From contig NZ_JNZA01000038.1 of assembly GCF_000717345.1 (NCBI RefSeq), forward strand, positions 11,358 through 75,357: 64,000 nucleotides of DNA. Direction: 5' to 3'. This DNA comes from Streptomyces lydicus. Its GTDB lineage: Bacteria; Actinomycetota; Actinomycetes; Streptomycetales; Streptomycetaceae. Below, piece after piece: positions 49,613 through 58,716 of this stretch (position 1 is its first letter; each line of letters starts with the position of its first letter). The position numbers and the translations under genes were made by a program. The notes beneath the pieces are model-generated. The model was not told the origin of the DNA. It worked only from the letters and a program-made list of their open reading frames with translations, and did not search any database.

Positions 49613-50374
49613 ATGCATTCTCTGAATTTCACCGCGGAGACATCGTCGAACGGTGTCGTCGAACGCGACTTCACGGTGGGCGACGTCACCGGCGCACTCT
49701 GGTCCCCGGCCGCCGGCCCCGCCCGCGCGCCTCTGGTGCTGATGGGGCACGGCGGCGGCATGCACCGGAAGGCACCGGGGATGGTGGGCCGTGCCCACCG
49801 CCTGGTGGCCGACGGCGGCTTCCACGTCGCCACCATCGACGCGCCCGGTCACGGCGGCCGGCCGCGCACGGCGCACGACGAGCAAGAGATCGCCGTGATG
49901 CAGCGGGCGATGAAGGCGGGCGAGCCGGTCGGCCCGATCGTCGTCCGCTACAACGCCCACCTCGCGGAACGCGCCGTGCCGGAGTGGCAGGCGACGCTGG
50001 ACGCTCTCCAGGCACTGCCGGAGATCGGCCCCGAAGGGCCGGTCGGCTACTTCGGCCTGAACATGGGCACCGCGATCGGGGTGCCGTTCGTGGCGATCGA
50101 ACCAAGGGTCACCGCCGCGGTCTTCGGTCTGCACTGGCCCGATCGCCTGGCCGGGGCGGCGCAGCAGATCACCATCCCGATCGAGTTCATGCTCCAGTGG
50201 GACGACGAGCACATCCCGCGCGAGTCCGGCCTCGCGTTGTTCGACGCCTTCGCCTCGAAGGAGAAGACGCTGCACGCCAACGCGGGCCGGCACAAGGAGC
50301 TGCCCCGCTTCGAGGCCGACAGCGCGGTCCGGTTCTTCGTCCGGCAGCTCGGGTCCGTCAGGGCACCGGCCTGA
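49613..50374 (+). CDS. alpha/beta-hydrolase fold protein with Ser-to-Asn nucleophile
   Basis: The protein has 253 residues from ATG 49613. An oxyanion-region loop LVLMGHGGGMHRK and a late His (NAGRHKELPRF) fit dienelactone-hydrolase or peptidase S9-type folds. The nucleophile elbow, normally GLSMGT, reads GLNMGT (codon AAC), so the catalytic Ser is absent. An acid residue lies in MLQWDDEHIPRESG. Unless another residue acts, it should be catalytically dead and may bind a ligand. It stands alone, about 215 bases downstream of the SDR. Confidence 0.85.
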   Translation: MHSLNFTAETSSNGVVERDFTVGDVTGALWSPAAGPARAPLVLMGHGGGMHRKAPGMVGRAHRLVADGGFHVATIDAPGHGGRPRTAHDEQEIAVMQRAMKAGEPVGPIVVRYNAHLAERAVPEWQATLDALQALPEIGPEGPVGYFGLNMGTAIGVPFVAIEPRVTAAVFGLHWPDRLAGAAQQITIPIEFMLQWDDEHIPRESGLALFDAFASKEKTLHANAGRHKELPRFEADSAVRFFVRQLGSVRAPA

Positions 50375-50505
50375 CCTGACCGGCGCCGGCGTCCGGCCAC
50401 CGGCCGGGCGCCGGCACCCGGGGCCTCAACTCTGCGGTGCAGTAGGTGAATGGGTGCCCGATCCGTCGATCGGCGCCTGTCAGTGCCCGGCCCTAGGCTC
50501 CCCCC

Positions 50506-51225
50506 ATGAGCTCCCTGCCCTACGCCGACCCGGCCGGCGTCACCGCCCCGCGCCTCTCCGTCACCCAGATCACCCGCATCCACCCGCCCGCCCCGGCCCG
50601 CTACGACCAGCACACCATCACCCGGGCACCGGCCCACGACCCCGTACGCGCCCGGCAGGTCGTGAACGAGCTGAGCACGGTCGCCGGCGTGCTGGAAGAG
50701 CTCGATCCGGTGCGCCGCAGAGACCTTGGCCACCCCCGGGTGCCGGCGGACCTGGACTATGTGGCCGTCGGCTGCTGGGGAACCGCGGTGCAGATCACCG
50801 ACCCCGCGTTCGGCGAGAACGGCATCACCTACAACCTCGACGACGCGTTCGACGCGCAGGTCAAGGAGCACCCGGACGCCCGCATCCTCGGCGTCTGCGA
50901 GATGGGCTTCTCCGAGACCTACGCCAAGTACCTCGTCCACGTCCCCGGCGTGCCCCGCGTCGGCGCGGACGGCTGGGACGACATGGACCTCACCGGGGAC
51001 CCCGCACAGACCCTCCGCGCCGTCGGGGCCACCGCGGGAGAGCCCGGCAGCGCGGATGTCTCTCTCGACGACCTCGAAGGGTTCATCTGGAGCGACTACT
51101 TGGACGTCCTCGCCTGCGGCCTCCACGTCCCCTTCGTCAGCGAGCAGTTGCGGGTGTCCGTCTTCAAGGTCACCCGCTCCGAGGACGTCCAGGACGCCAT
51201 CGAAGAGGTCTGGCACCGGGACTGA
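50506..51225 (+). CDS. hypothetical protein, 239 residues
   Basis: No family is recognised. It is soluble and acidic, with a Pro-rich start (RIHPPAPARYDQHT), a central alpha/beta region (LDYVAVGCWGTAVQITDPAF, ILGVCEMGFSETYAKYLVHV) and an acidic C-terminus (VSLDDLEGFIWSDYLDVLAC, SEDVQDAIEEVW). Codon bias is strongly Streptomyces-like, so it is real. It is convergent with the next MmyB-like gene, 38 bases apart. Confidence 0.8.
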   Translation: MSSLPYADPAGVTAPRLSVTQITRIHPPAPARYDQHTITRAPAHDPVRARQVVNELSTVAGVLEELDPVRRRDLGHPRVPADLDYVAVGCWGTAVQITDPAFGENGITYNLDDAFDAQVKEHPDARILGVCEMGFSETYAKYLVHVPGVPRVGADGWDDMDLTGDPAQTLRAVGATAGEPGSADVSLDDLEGFIWSDYLDVLACGLHVPFVSEQLRVSVFKVTRSEDVQDAIEEVWHRD

Positions 51226-51263
51226 CCGGACCGGCCGGCACAGCCGCCACCGGTCCGCGGACG

Positions 51264-52118
51264 TCAGACCGCCGGGGTCGCCGCCCAGCTGGCCAGGAGC
51301 CGTACCCGCTCCTCCGTCTGCGAGCCCGGCTCCGGCGTGTAGACCACCAGCATCTGGTCCGTGTCCCCGGACACCGTCAACGTCTCGTACGGCAGGACGA
51401 GTTCACCCGCCACCGGGTGCAGCATGCGCTTCGCGCCGTACGTCTTCTCCTTGACCTGGTGGTCCGCCCACAGCCGGCGGAAGTCCGCACTGCCCAGCGA
51501 CAACTCGCCCACCAGCGTGGCCAGTTTCCGGTCCCGGGGGTGTTTACCCGCGTCCAGACGCAGATGGGCGACCGTCTCGGCGGCCACCGCCGGCCAGTCC
51601 GGGTAGAACTCGCGCGCCCGCGGGTCGAGGAACACCTGACGCGGCATGTTCCGCTCCGCGGGCGCCATCTGCGAGAAGCCGACGACGGCGTCGCCCAGGG
51701 CGTTCCACGCGAGCACGTCCATGCGGCGGCCGAGCACGAACGCCGGGACCTTCTCGATGGTGTCCAGCAGGAGGCGCAGACCGGGGCGGACCTTCTGGGG
51801 CGCGGGCCCGGCGGCGGACCCGCGGCGGGCGGTGGCGGCGGGCCTGGCCACCGTCCGCAGGTACTCCTGTTCGGTGGCGTCGAGGCGCAGGACGCGCCCG
51901 ATGGCGTCGAGCACGGCATCCGAGACGGAGGAGCCGCGGCCCTGTTCGAGGCGGATGTAGTAGTCGACGCTGACCCCCGCCAGCTGAGCGACCTCCTCGC
52001 GGCGCAGGCCCGGCACCCGCCGCCTGCCGTGGCCCGGCAGGCCGACTTCCTCGGGCTGTACGCGGGCGCGCCGGGAGCGCAGGAAATCGCCGACTTCCCC
52101 GTCCATGGATATGTCCAT
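51264..52118 (-). CDS. XRE-family regulator with MmyB-like ligand domain (second)
   Basis: The protein has 284 residues from ATG 52118. The helix-turn-helix is LRREEVAQLAGVSVDYYIRLEQGRG. The MmyB domain shows LLDTIEKVPAFVLGRRMDVLAWNALGDAV, FLDPRAREFYPDWPAV, FRRLWADHQVKEK and KRMLHPVAGELVLPYETL. It diverges across 159 bases from an SDR, repeating the arrangement at 47649/48588. It probably represses or activates that SDR in response to a fatty-acid-like signal. Confidence 0.92.
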   Translation of the reverse strand: MDISMDGEVGDFLRSRRARVQPEEVGLPGHGRRRVPGLRREEVAQLAGVSVDYYIRLEQGRGSSVSDAVLDAIGRVLRLDATEQEYLRTVARPAATARRGSAAGPAPQKVRPGLRLLLDTIEKVPAFVLGRRMDVLAWNALGDAVVGFSQMAPAERNMPRQVFLDPRAREFYPDWPAVAAETVAHLRLDAGKHPRDRKLATLVGELSLGSADFRRLWADHQVKEKTYGAKRMLHPVAGELVLPYETLTVSGDTDQMLVVYTPEPGSQTEERVRLLASWAATPAV

Positions 52119-52277
52119 GCCACTGATCCTAGGTGCCCGGGACGCTCCGATCCTGGTACTGCGATACCCAGGAAAACGGCAGCCCTGGGTAAGTCCGGCG
52201 GCCCGGCCCAGGCTGGTGGTCGTCGCCGGGAGAGGCCCGGCGGCGAGCACCACGGACCCGACCACCCAGGAGTTCCC

Positions 52278-53039
52278 ATGTCGTACGCCACCCTCGCCGG
52301 CCGCACCGCTGTCATCACCGGAGCCGCCAGCGGCATGGGCGAGGCCACCGCCCGGCTGCTCGCCGCGCACGGTGCCCGGGTGGCGCTGCTCGCCCGCCGG
52401 ACGGAGCGGCTGACGGAGCTGGCCGCGGCGATCGAGGCGGCCGGCGGCCAGGCCCTCCCGGTCACCGCCGACGTCACCGACCAGACCTCCGTCGACGCCG
52501 CGGTGGAGCAGGTGCACGCCGCCTACGGCCGGGTCGACCTGGTGGTCAACGCGGCCGGCGTGATGCTGCCGAACCCGGTCACCGACGGCCGCACCGACGA
52601 ATGGCAGCGGATGCTCGACACCAACGTCTCCGGCGCGCTGCGCGTCCTCCGCGCCTTCACCCCGGACCTGATCGCGGTCGCGGCGGACGGCGGGACGGCC
52701 GACCTGGTGAACATCTCCTCGATCGGCGCGCACATCGCCTTCCCCCACTACGCGGTGTACGGCGCGACGAAGGCCGCGCTGACGTACCTCTCGCAGTCCC
52801 TGCGCACCGAGCTGGGCCCGCGCGACGTCCGCGTCACCAACATCGAACCGGGCCTCACCGACACCGAGCTGGGCGGCCACATCGACAACGCCGAGCTGGC
52901 CGGCCAGCTGGACGGGATGTTCGACGCCCTGCAGGGGCTGTCGGCGGACGACATCGCGGACCTGATCGCGTACACCACCAGCCGCGCCCGCCACGTGAAC
53001 CTGCGCCAGGCGATCGTGCTGCCCACGCGGCAGGCGTGA
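52278..53039 (+). CDS. short-chain dehydrogenase/reductase (SDR), second
   Basis: The protein has 253 residues with AGGAG upstream of ATG 52278. Motifs are TGAASGMGEATA, NAAG (VVNAAGVM), catalytic Ser in NISSIGAHIAF, and YGATKAALTYLSQSL with Tyr and Lys. The RRTER after strand 2 suggests NADPH. The C-terminus (DIADLIAYTTSRARHVNL) matches the YdfG/serine-3-dehydrogenase-like group. Divergent from the MmyB-like gene. Confidence 0.93.
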   Translation: MSYATLAGRTAVITGAASGMGEATARLLAAHGARVALLARRTERLTELAAAIEAAGGQALPVTADVTDQTSVDAAVEQVHAAYGRVDLVVNAAGVMLPNPVTDGRTDEWQRMLDTNVSGALRVLRAFTPDLIAVAADGGTADLVNISSIGAHIAFPHYAVYGATKAALTYLSQSLRTELGPRDVRVTNIEPGLTDTELGGHIDNAELAGQLDGMFDALQGLSADDIADLIAYTTSRARHVNLRQAIVLPTRQA

Positions 53040-53103
53040 CCCCGCCGCGCCGCCGCCCCGGGACGTGCACCGCGGGGGCGGCGGCAGTACGGGCCGGGCC
53101 GGG

Positions 53104-53580
53104 CTACGCCGCGTCCGCGGCGGCCATCAGCGCCGCGATGTCGATCTTCTTCATCCCGAAGATGGCCTTCATGGCACGCGCCGCCCGGTCCCGGTCCGGG
53201 TCGTTCAGCAGCTCGGCCATGCCGCCCGGCGCGACCTGCCAGGACAGCCCGTACTTGTCCTTCAGCCAGCCGCAGGGGCCCTCCTCGCCGCCGCCCTCGG
53301 TGAGCTTGGACCAGTAGTAGTCGATCTCTTCCTGGTCGGCGCACTCGATGAGCAGCGAGACCGCCTCGCTGAAGGTGAACTGGGGACCGCCGTTGAGCGC
53401 CAGGTAGCCCTGCCCGTCGAGCTCGAACTCCACGGTCAGGACGCTGCCGGCCTGGCCCGGGCCCGCGTCGGTGTAGTGGGTGACGGCGGTGATCCTGGAA
53501 TTCGGGAACACCGAGCAGTAGAACTCGGCCGCTTCCTTGCCCTGGGTGTCGAACCAGAGGTTGGGGGTGATCTTGGGCAT
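53104..53580 (-). CDS. PhnB-like VOC family protein
   Basis: The protein has 158 residues. NLWFDTQGKEAAEFYCSVFP, the central YLALNGGPQFTFSEAVSLLI, and PCGWLKDKYGLSWQVAP are the hallmark blocks of the PhnB (3-demethylubiquinone-9 3-methyltransferase-like) subgroup of glyoxalase-fold proteins. The C-terminal segment (ARAMKAIFGMKKIDIAALM) is typical. Function in bacteria is not established. Monocistronic. Confidence 0.92.
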   Translation of the reverse strand: MPKITPNLWFDTQGKEAAEFYCSVFPNSRITAVTHYTDAGPGQAGSVLTVEFELDGQGYLALNGGPQFTFSEAVSLLIECADQEEIDYYWSKLTEGGGEEGPCGWLKDKYGLSWQVAPGGMAELLNDPDRDRAARAMKAIFGMKKIDIAALMAAADAA

Positions 53581-53741
53581 GTGCTTCTCCCTGTGCCGGT
53601 GTCGCCGCCGAGGCCGCGCCTGTGCTGTCCCTCTACAGACCGTCGCACCGGTCGGAAGTCATCGCTATCCCGGAGCCTTTTCGCACCGCCCGAACGGGGT
53701 CCGCCGCCGCACCGGCGCCCGCGGGCCCGGCCCGGCCGCCG

Positions 53742-54569
53742 CTACTTCCAGGTGAAGGTGATGTCCCGGGTGTCGAGGTGCATCCCCAGCGGCACCCGCC
53801 AGGCGTCCACGCACACCCGCCAGCTGCCGGTCTTCCGTGCGCCGGGGTCGAGGGGAAGCGGGAGCCGGTGGCGCGAGCTGATGGTGGCCCAGTCGATGCC
53901 GAGGGCGCCGATGATGTGCGTACCGAAGGTGACCGTGCCGGCCGTCACGGGCGCGTCGCCGGTGTTGAGGAAGTCGAGGGTGACCCGCTGGCACCAGCGG
54001 ACGTCGGTACCGTCCCGGCCGGGGTTGCCGACGAGCAGGCCGTCGGGGGCGCCCGGGCCGGCGGGAAGGCGCGGCGAGGGTGGCTCGGGGGACGGGGAGC
54101 CGGGGCTGCCCGGGGGGTGCGGGGTGCCGTGCGGCGGGGCGGAACCGCCGGGGGACGGGCGCGGGGGCGCGGGGGTGTCACCGCTGCCGGGGGAGCCCGT
54201 GGGCGAGGAAGCCGAGGGCCCGGATCCCGGAGCCCGGCCGGTCTGCCCCTCGCCGGCGTCGTCGCGCGCGGGGCCTGTCCGGGGCTGCGCGGTCCGGTTT
54301 CCGTCCCGGCCCGGGCCATGGCCGCCGTGGCCGGTCCGGTCGCCCGGTGCGCCATGCGCGGCCCGGTCGCCGTGGGCGCCGTCCAGCGGCGTCAGCTCGA
54401 CGCCGTCCCGGGGCGCTACGGGCCCGGTCGGCGCGTGGTCGTCGGCGGGGCCTGCCGCGCCGACCGCGACATAGCCCTGGTCGGCGGCGTCCCCGCAGCC
54501 GGTGAGCAGGACACCCAGACACAGCGCGGCCGCCGAGGCGGCGGCAAGAGTCGTTGTCGTCCGTCGCAT
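53742..54569 (-). CDS. lipoprotein with Pro/Gly-rich linker and beta-sandwich C-terminus
   Basis: The protein has 275 residues. The signal peptide ends in a lipobox LLTGC (Cys25), so it is anchored to the outer face of the membrane. Residues about 30-185 are low-complexity Pro/Gly/Ser/Asp, probably a wall-spanning linker. The last 85 residues form a beta-rich domain (QRVTLDFLNTGDAPVTAG, TFGTHIIGALGIDWAT, WRVCVDAWRVPLG) with paired Cys that recalls DUF4232-type extracellular domains. No catalytic motif. Just upstream of the sigma genes in genome order. Confidence 0.85.
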   Translation of the reverse strand: MRRTTTTLAAASAAALCLGVLLTGCGDAADQGYVAVGAAGPADDHAPTGPVAPRDGVELTPLDGAHGDRAAHGAPGDRTGHGGHGPGRDGNRTAQPRTGPARDDAGEGQTGRAPGSGPSASSPTGSPGSGDTPAPPRPSPGGSAPPHGTPHPPGSPGSPSPEPPSPRLPAGPGAPDGLLVGNPGRDGTDVRWCQRVTLDFLNTGDAPVTAGTVTFGTHIIGALGIDWATISSRHRLPLPLDPGARKTGSWRVCVDAWRVPLGMHLDTRDITFTWK

Positions 54570-54688
54570 CCGCCCAGTGTTGCTGACGGTGCGTCAGGTG
54601 TATAGGGGGCCGACCGGTACCCGGTGCGGCTCTGCAACTGTCCGCCGAGCGGCGCGGAGCGTGTGAAGGCCCCTCGGCGGACCGTTCC

Positions 54689-55525
54689 TCAATCGGAGAT
54701 GAGCCCCTCGCGCAGCTGCGCCAGGGTGCGGGTGAGCAGGCGCGAGACGTGCATCTGGGAGATGCCGACCTCCTCGCCGATCTGGGACTGCGTCATGTTG
54801 GCGAAGAAGCGCAGCATGATGATCTGCCGCTCACGGGCCGGGAGTTTGGCCAGCAGGGGCTTGAGCGACTCGCGGTACTCCACGCCCTCCAGGGCGGTGT
54901 CCTCGTAGCCGAGGCGGTCCGCGAGGGAGCCCTCGCCGCCGTCGTCCTCGGGGGAGGGCGAGTCCAGCGAGGAGGCGGTGTACGCGTTGCCGACGGCCAG
55001 GCCGTCGACCACGTCCTCCTCCGACACCCCGAGGCACAGGGCGAGTTCGGGAACGGTGGGCGAGCGGTCGAGCTTCTGGGAGAGCTCGTCGCTGGCCTTG
55101 GTGAGGGCGAGCCGGAGCTCCTGGAGCCGGCGGGGGACCCGTACCGACCACGAGGTGTCGCGGAAGAAGCGCTTGATCTCACCGACGACGGTGGGCATCG
55201 CGAACGTCGGGAATTCCACCCCGCGTTCGCAGTCGAAACGGTCGATCGCCTTGATCAGGCCGATCGTTCCGACCTGGACGATGTCCTCCATCGGCTCGTT
55301 GCGGCTGCGGAAGCGGGCCGCCGCGTACCGCACGAGGGGGAGGTTGAGTTCGATGAGCGTGTCACGGACGTACGTACGCTCCGCGCAGTCCTTGTCGAGC
55401 GAGGCCAGCCGCAGGAACAGGGAGCGGGAGAGCGTGCGGGTGTTGATGGAGTCGTCGTCATGCACGTGCGGTGCGGGCGCGGGAATCGCGGGAAGCACCT
55501 TTGAGCTGCCCAGTTCTACGGACAT
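54689..55525 (-). CDS. sigN: SigB/SigF-family RNA polymerase sigma factor (SigN-like)
   Basis: The protein has 278 residues from ATG 55525 with GGGGGTG just upstream. Region 2 is [20 protein letters not shown] and [19 protein letters not shown]. Region 3 is SVRVPRRLQELRLALTKA, and region 4 is LPARERQIIMLRFFANMTQS, then [18 protein letters not shown]. Sigma factors of this family direct stress and sporulation genes and are usually held by anti-sigma kinases. The symbol rests on gene order (paired with a SigF-like gene, near tadA and upp, as I recall for S. coelicolor), not on sequence alone. It follows the second sigma gene after 199 bases. Confidence 0.88.
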   Translation of the reverse strand: MSVELGSSKVLPAIPAPAPHVHDDDSINTRTLSRSLFLRLASLDKDCAERTYVRDTLIELNLPLVRYAAARFRSRNEPMEDIVQVGTIGLIKAIDRFDCERGVEFPTFAMPTVVGEIKRFFRDTSWSVRVPRRLQELRLALTKASDELSQKLDRSPTVPELALCLGVSEEDVVDGLAVGNAYTASSLDSPSPEDDGGEGSLADRLGYEDTALEGVEYRESLKPLLAKLPARERQIIMLRFFANMTQSQIGEEVGISQMHVSRLLTRTLAQLREGLISD

Positions 55526-55724
55526 GCCACCCCCTTGAGGTCGCGGACGGGACGCTGCGGCACCCCCGGTCCGGGTGGACCGAGGAGTGATACCTCCACC
55601 TGAATACCGGAGCAAGAGCTACGGCAAACGCGGTTCCTGCAGAATGTCACATGTCGGCAACACGCTGTAGCGCCTTGTCGACTTATCTGTGCAGGCAGGA
55701 CCGGGTGCCGGTCGCCCGTGCCGG

Positions 55725-56534
55725 TTAGGCGTCGATCCTGTTTGCGGATCGAAGCCGAGCGAAGCTCCGCGACAGTAGCCGCGACACATGCATCTGCGAC
55801 ACCCCCAGTTCGGCACTGATCTGGGACTGCGTCAGATTGCTGTAGTAACGCAGCAGGAGGATGCGCTGCTCGCGTTCGGGGAGCTGGACGAGGAGGTGCC
55901 GCACCAGGTCGCGGTGCTCGACGCCGGCCAGTTCGGGGTCCTCGTATCCGAGGCGGTCCAGCAGGCCGGGCAGGCCGTCGCCCTCCTGGGCCGCCTCCAG
56001 CGAGGTGGCGTGATACGAACGGCCGGCCTCCAGGCAGGCCAGCACCTCGTCCTCGCCGATCTTCAGCCGCTCGGCGATCTCGGCGGTGGTGGGCGAGCGC
56101 CCGTGCAGCACGGTCAGATCCTCGGTGGCGCCGTTGACCTGCACCCACAGCTCGTGGAGGCGGCGCGGCACATGGACCGTACGAACATTGTCTCGAAAGT
56201 AGCGTTTGATCTCGCCGACGACGGTGGGCATCGCGAAGGTCGGGAACTGGACGCCCCGGTCGGGGTCGAAGCGGTCGATCGCGTTGATCAGCCCGATCGT
56301 GCCGACCTGGATGACGTCCTCCATCGGCTCATTACGGCTGCGGAAGCGCGCCGCGGCGTAGCGGACCAGCGGCAGGTTGGCCTCGATGAGGGCGGCCCGG
56401 ACGCGGCTGTGCTCGGGGGTGCCGGGCTCCAGATCGGCCAGCTCCGCGAACAGCACCTGTGTGAGCGCCCGCGTGTCCGCGCTCCGGCTCTCGCGGGATG
56501 GAGCCTTGGGCGCAGTACGGGCCGTCACGGTCAC
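55725..56534 (-). CDS. sigF: SigF-like sporulation/stress sigma factor
   Basis: The protein has 269 residues from GTG 56534, chosen because AAGGGTGGC precedes it in the same layout as the neighbouring sigma gene; GTG 56546 would add 4 residues. Region 2 is [20 protein letters not shown] and [15 protein letters not shown]. Region 4 is [20 protein letters not shown] with [13 protein letters not shown]. It is about half identical to the adjacent sigma protein in the core regions, pointing to an old tandem duplication. The symbol is by gene order near upp and tadA; in S. coelicolor the gene here acts late in spore maturation. Confidence 0.88.
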   Translation of the reverse strand: MTVTARTAPKAPSRESRSADTRALTQVLFAELADLEPGTPEHSRVRAALIEANLPLVRYAAARFRSRNEPMEDVIQVGTIGLINAIDRFDPDRGVQFPTFAMPTVVGEIKRYFRDNVRTVHVPRRLHELWVQVNGATEDLTVLHGRSPTTAEIAERLKIGEDEVLACLEAGRSYHATSLEAAQEGDGLPGLLDRLGYEDPELAGVEHRDLVRHLLVQLPEREQRILLLRYYSNLTQSQISAELGVSQMHVSRLLSRSFARLRSANRIDA

Positions 56535-56789
56535 GCCACCCTTCACAGTGCTCGCAGCATCTACTCGTAGAGGATGTATCCGGCAAAAGCGGTCATAGCA
56601 TCACAAGACATGTGCACTGTGTGCAAGCACCCCATAACGCCGTGTTGAACCGAGAGTTGAGCGAGGGAGGCGGGGTGGTGGGGAAGGCGCGCGGGGCGGC
56701 CGGGTGGCGCTGCCGGGCCGGGGCACGCAGAAGCCCCCCGCCCGTGGGGGCGAGGGGCTCCGGAGCGCGGTCCGCGGACGGACCGCGGC

Positions 56790-57083
56790 TCAGAATTCGT
56801 AGTCGGCGATCACCCAGGTGGCGAATTCTCGCCACTGAGCGGCGGCCGCCTGATGGGCCGGGTGCTCCAGGTAGCGCTTGAGAGCGTCCTTGTCGGCCAC
56901 CGCCGAGTTGATCGCGAAGTCGTAGGCGATCGGACGGTCGGTGATGTTCCAGGCGAACTCCCAGAACGTCAGCTCCTCGATCTGGTCCTTGAGCCCCTCG
57001 AAGGCGCGGACGCCGGCCTGCACCCGCTCCTCGTCGCGGGAGACGCCGTCGTTGAGCTTGAACAGGACCAGGTGGCGGATCAC
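56790..57083 (-). CDS. Dabb-family (stress-responsive A/B barrel) protein
   Basis: The protein has 97 residues from GTG 57083 with GGAGG 5 bases upstream. MIRHLVLFKLNDGVSRDEE is the canonical Dabb start; YDFAINSAVADKDALKRYLE and HPAHQAAAAQWREFATWVIA complete the ferredoxin-like dimeric barrel. Members bind heme or small aromatics or have no known activity. 52 bases separate it from the small membrane protein upstream on the same strand. Confidence 0.92.
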   Translation of the reverse strand: MIRHLVLFKLNDGVSRDEERVQAGVRAFEGLKDQIEELTFWEFAWNITDRPIAYDFAINSAVADKDALKRYLEHPAHQAAAAQWREFATWVIADYEF

Positions 57084-57135
57084 AGGGGCCTCCGTGCGGC
57101 GGGCGATCACCAGGCCGGCCGGCGGGCGGACGGCC

Positions 57136-57300
57136 CTAGCTGATCAGCTGGGTCATGAACTGCCCGACGCCCTGGGCGGCGGACGAGATGCCCTCGAAGC
57201 CTATCTGCACCAGCTGGGCGGCCCGCTGCGGGGAGGTGATGATCGTGTACAGCACGAAGACGATGAGTATGTACAGCACGATCTTCTTCGCCTGTGCCAT
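57136..57300 (-). CDS. small membrane protein, 54 residues
   Basis: The protein starts MAQAKKIVLYILIVFVLYTI, a single helix with a Lys-rich cytoplasmic start, followed by a soluble amphipathic region (AAQLVQIGFEGISSAAQGVG). GGGGAGA lies upstream of ATG 57300. It looks conserved in streptomycetes at this location. Function unknown. Confidence 0.78.
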   Translation of the reverse strand: MAQAKKIVLYILIVFVLYTIITSPQRAAQLVQIGFEGISSAAQGVGQFMTQLIS

Positions 57301-57709
57301 CGAACCTGTCTCCCCTGTGGCAGTCGCCTGCGGCAGTGCCTGCACCTCCCGGTTGCAGTCGGGCGAGTGTAACCACACGTGTTCGAGCGCGGGACCCGTG
57401 GCGGCGGCCGGTCTCGCGCGCTGACCGGGACTTTATGGACCAAAGGCCCGCCAAAGGGGGCCCTTCGTCCGCCTGTTGGGACCGGCCGCACAGGCACCAT
57501 GAGTGAGGTGGCCCGGTGGATCTGGCAGGAATCGCCGGGCCCGGGACCCGGCCTCACTGCGGGGTCCGCGCCGTGAGCTTCCCCCTGACAGCGGCGTGGA
57601 CTGCGAGGCCGGTCCGCATCGGGGGAGGCGGCCGTCCCCGGACGTCCGCCTCCCCCGGCCGACCTGGAGCCCCGGCTCCGCGCCGACCCCTCGGCCCGGA
57701 GCCGGGGCT

Positions 57710-57762
57710 AGGGCGTGTCTTTCGGATCAGCCGGGCCCGGGCTGATCCGAAAGACACGCCCT
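57710..57762. repeat. 53-bp palindromic element
   Basis: A perfect 22-bp inverted repeat (arms 57710-57731 and 57741-57762, each holding GGGCGTGTCTTTCGGATCAG or its complement) flanks a 9-base GC centre. It is preceded by CT and sits in a 608-bp non-coding gap (57301-57908). Very similar palindromes are, from memory, scattered between Streptomyces genes; this one may be a MITE-like insertion or a strong bidirectional terminator. I see nothing else in the gap. Confidence 0.75.
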
Positions 57763-57908
57763 GCGTCATGTTCACGGCGCAACCGGCCGCCACCGCCACG
57801 CGTCCCTCCGCACGTACGGCTCCCGCCCAAAGGCATCATGTACGCGACAGCACGGAGCGCGGCAGGCCGCCGCGCGCGGGACCACGAAAGGAACACGGGG
57901 CGCCAACG

Positions 57909-58688
57909 ATGAAGATCGACTGGGACCGGCGTACCTGCGCACGCCGCGGGCACACCACCTACCTCCCGAACGAGGAACACCTCCGGGACCGGCTGCGCGC
58001 CGACACCGCCCTGGGAGAGGCGTGGCGCTGCCTGCGCTGCGGCGACTTCGTCCTCGGCGCGCCGCACGGCTCCGGACCGGCCGACGACGCCCCGCTGGTC
58101 CCGCGCGGCAAGGTCCTGCGCGACCTGTTCGTCCTGCGGTTCCTGGCCGTCGAACGAGCTGTGCGCGGGGTATTCATCGTGCTGGCCGCGATCGGCGTCT
58201 GGCAGTTCAGCAACCGCAAGGACGCGGTCCGCAGCTTCTTCGACGAGTACATCGCGGTGCTCCGCCCGGTCGCCCGGCACTTCCACTACGACCTGGACCA
58301 CTCACCCGTCGTCGGCACCATCCAGAAGACCTTCGGCTACCGGCACTCCACCCTGCTGCTGGTCGCCGTGCTGCTGCTGGTGTACGCCCTGGTGGAGATC
58401 GTCGAGGGCGTGGGCCTCTGGTACGCCAAGCGCTGGGCGGAATACCTGACGGTGGTGGCGACCGCGGCGTTCCTGCCGCTGGAGATCTACGAGCTGACCG
58501 AGAAGGTCAGCTGGCTCAAGATCGCCACCCTGGTGATCAACATCCTGGCGGTGCTCTACATCGCCCTCACCAAGCGGCTGTTCGGGCTACGCGGCGGCCG
58601 CGCGGCCTTCGACGCGGAACGGCACAGCGTCTCGCTCCTGGAGGTCGAGACCTCGGCCGGGGTCTCCACCGCCGCCCATAATGGCTGA
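57909..58688 (+). CDS. DUF2127 family membrane protein with N-terminal Cys cluster
   Basis: The protein has 259 residues. A short N-terminal region contains CARRGH and CLRCGDFVLGAPHG, a possible zinc ribbon. The DUF2127 membrane part follows: RAVRGVFIVLAAIGVWQFS, HSTLLLVAVLLLVYALVEIV and the signature GVGLWYAKRWAEYLTVVATA with LEIYELTEKVSWLK. Four hydrophobic segments. The family is uncharacterised. The stop region overlaps the farthest possible start of the next gene, so the two are probably co-transcribed. Confidence 0.9.
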   Translation: MKIDWDRRTCARRGHTTYLPNEEHLRDRLRADTALGEAWRCLRCGDFVLGAPHGSGPADDAPLVPRGKVLRDLFVLRFLAVERAVRGVFIVLAAIGVWQFSNRKDAVRSFFDEYIAVLRPVARHFHYDLDHSPVVGTIQKTFGYRHSTLLLVAVLLLVYALVEIVEGVGLWYAKRWAEYLTVVATAAFLPLEIYELTEKVSWLKIATLVINILAVLYIALTKRLFGLRGGRAAFDAERHSVSLLEVETSAGVSTAAHNG

Positions 58689-58716
58689 ACGTACCAACCA
58701 AAGGGGGGACCGCAGC

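Noticed and set aside
41739-53039. Reading the methyltransferase, SDR, VOC and efflux genes as a natural-product cluster
   Set aside because: No polyketide, NRPS, terpene, RiPP or other core synthase is present; the genes are in mixed orientation with their own regulators.
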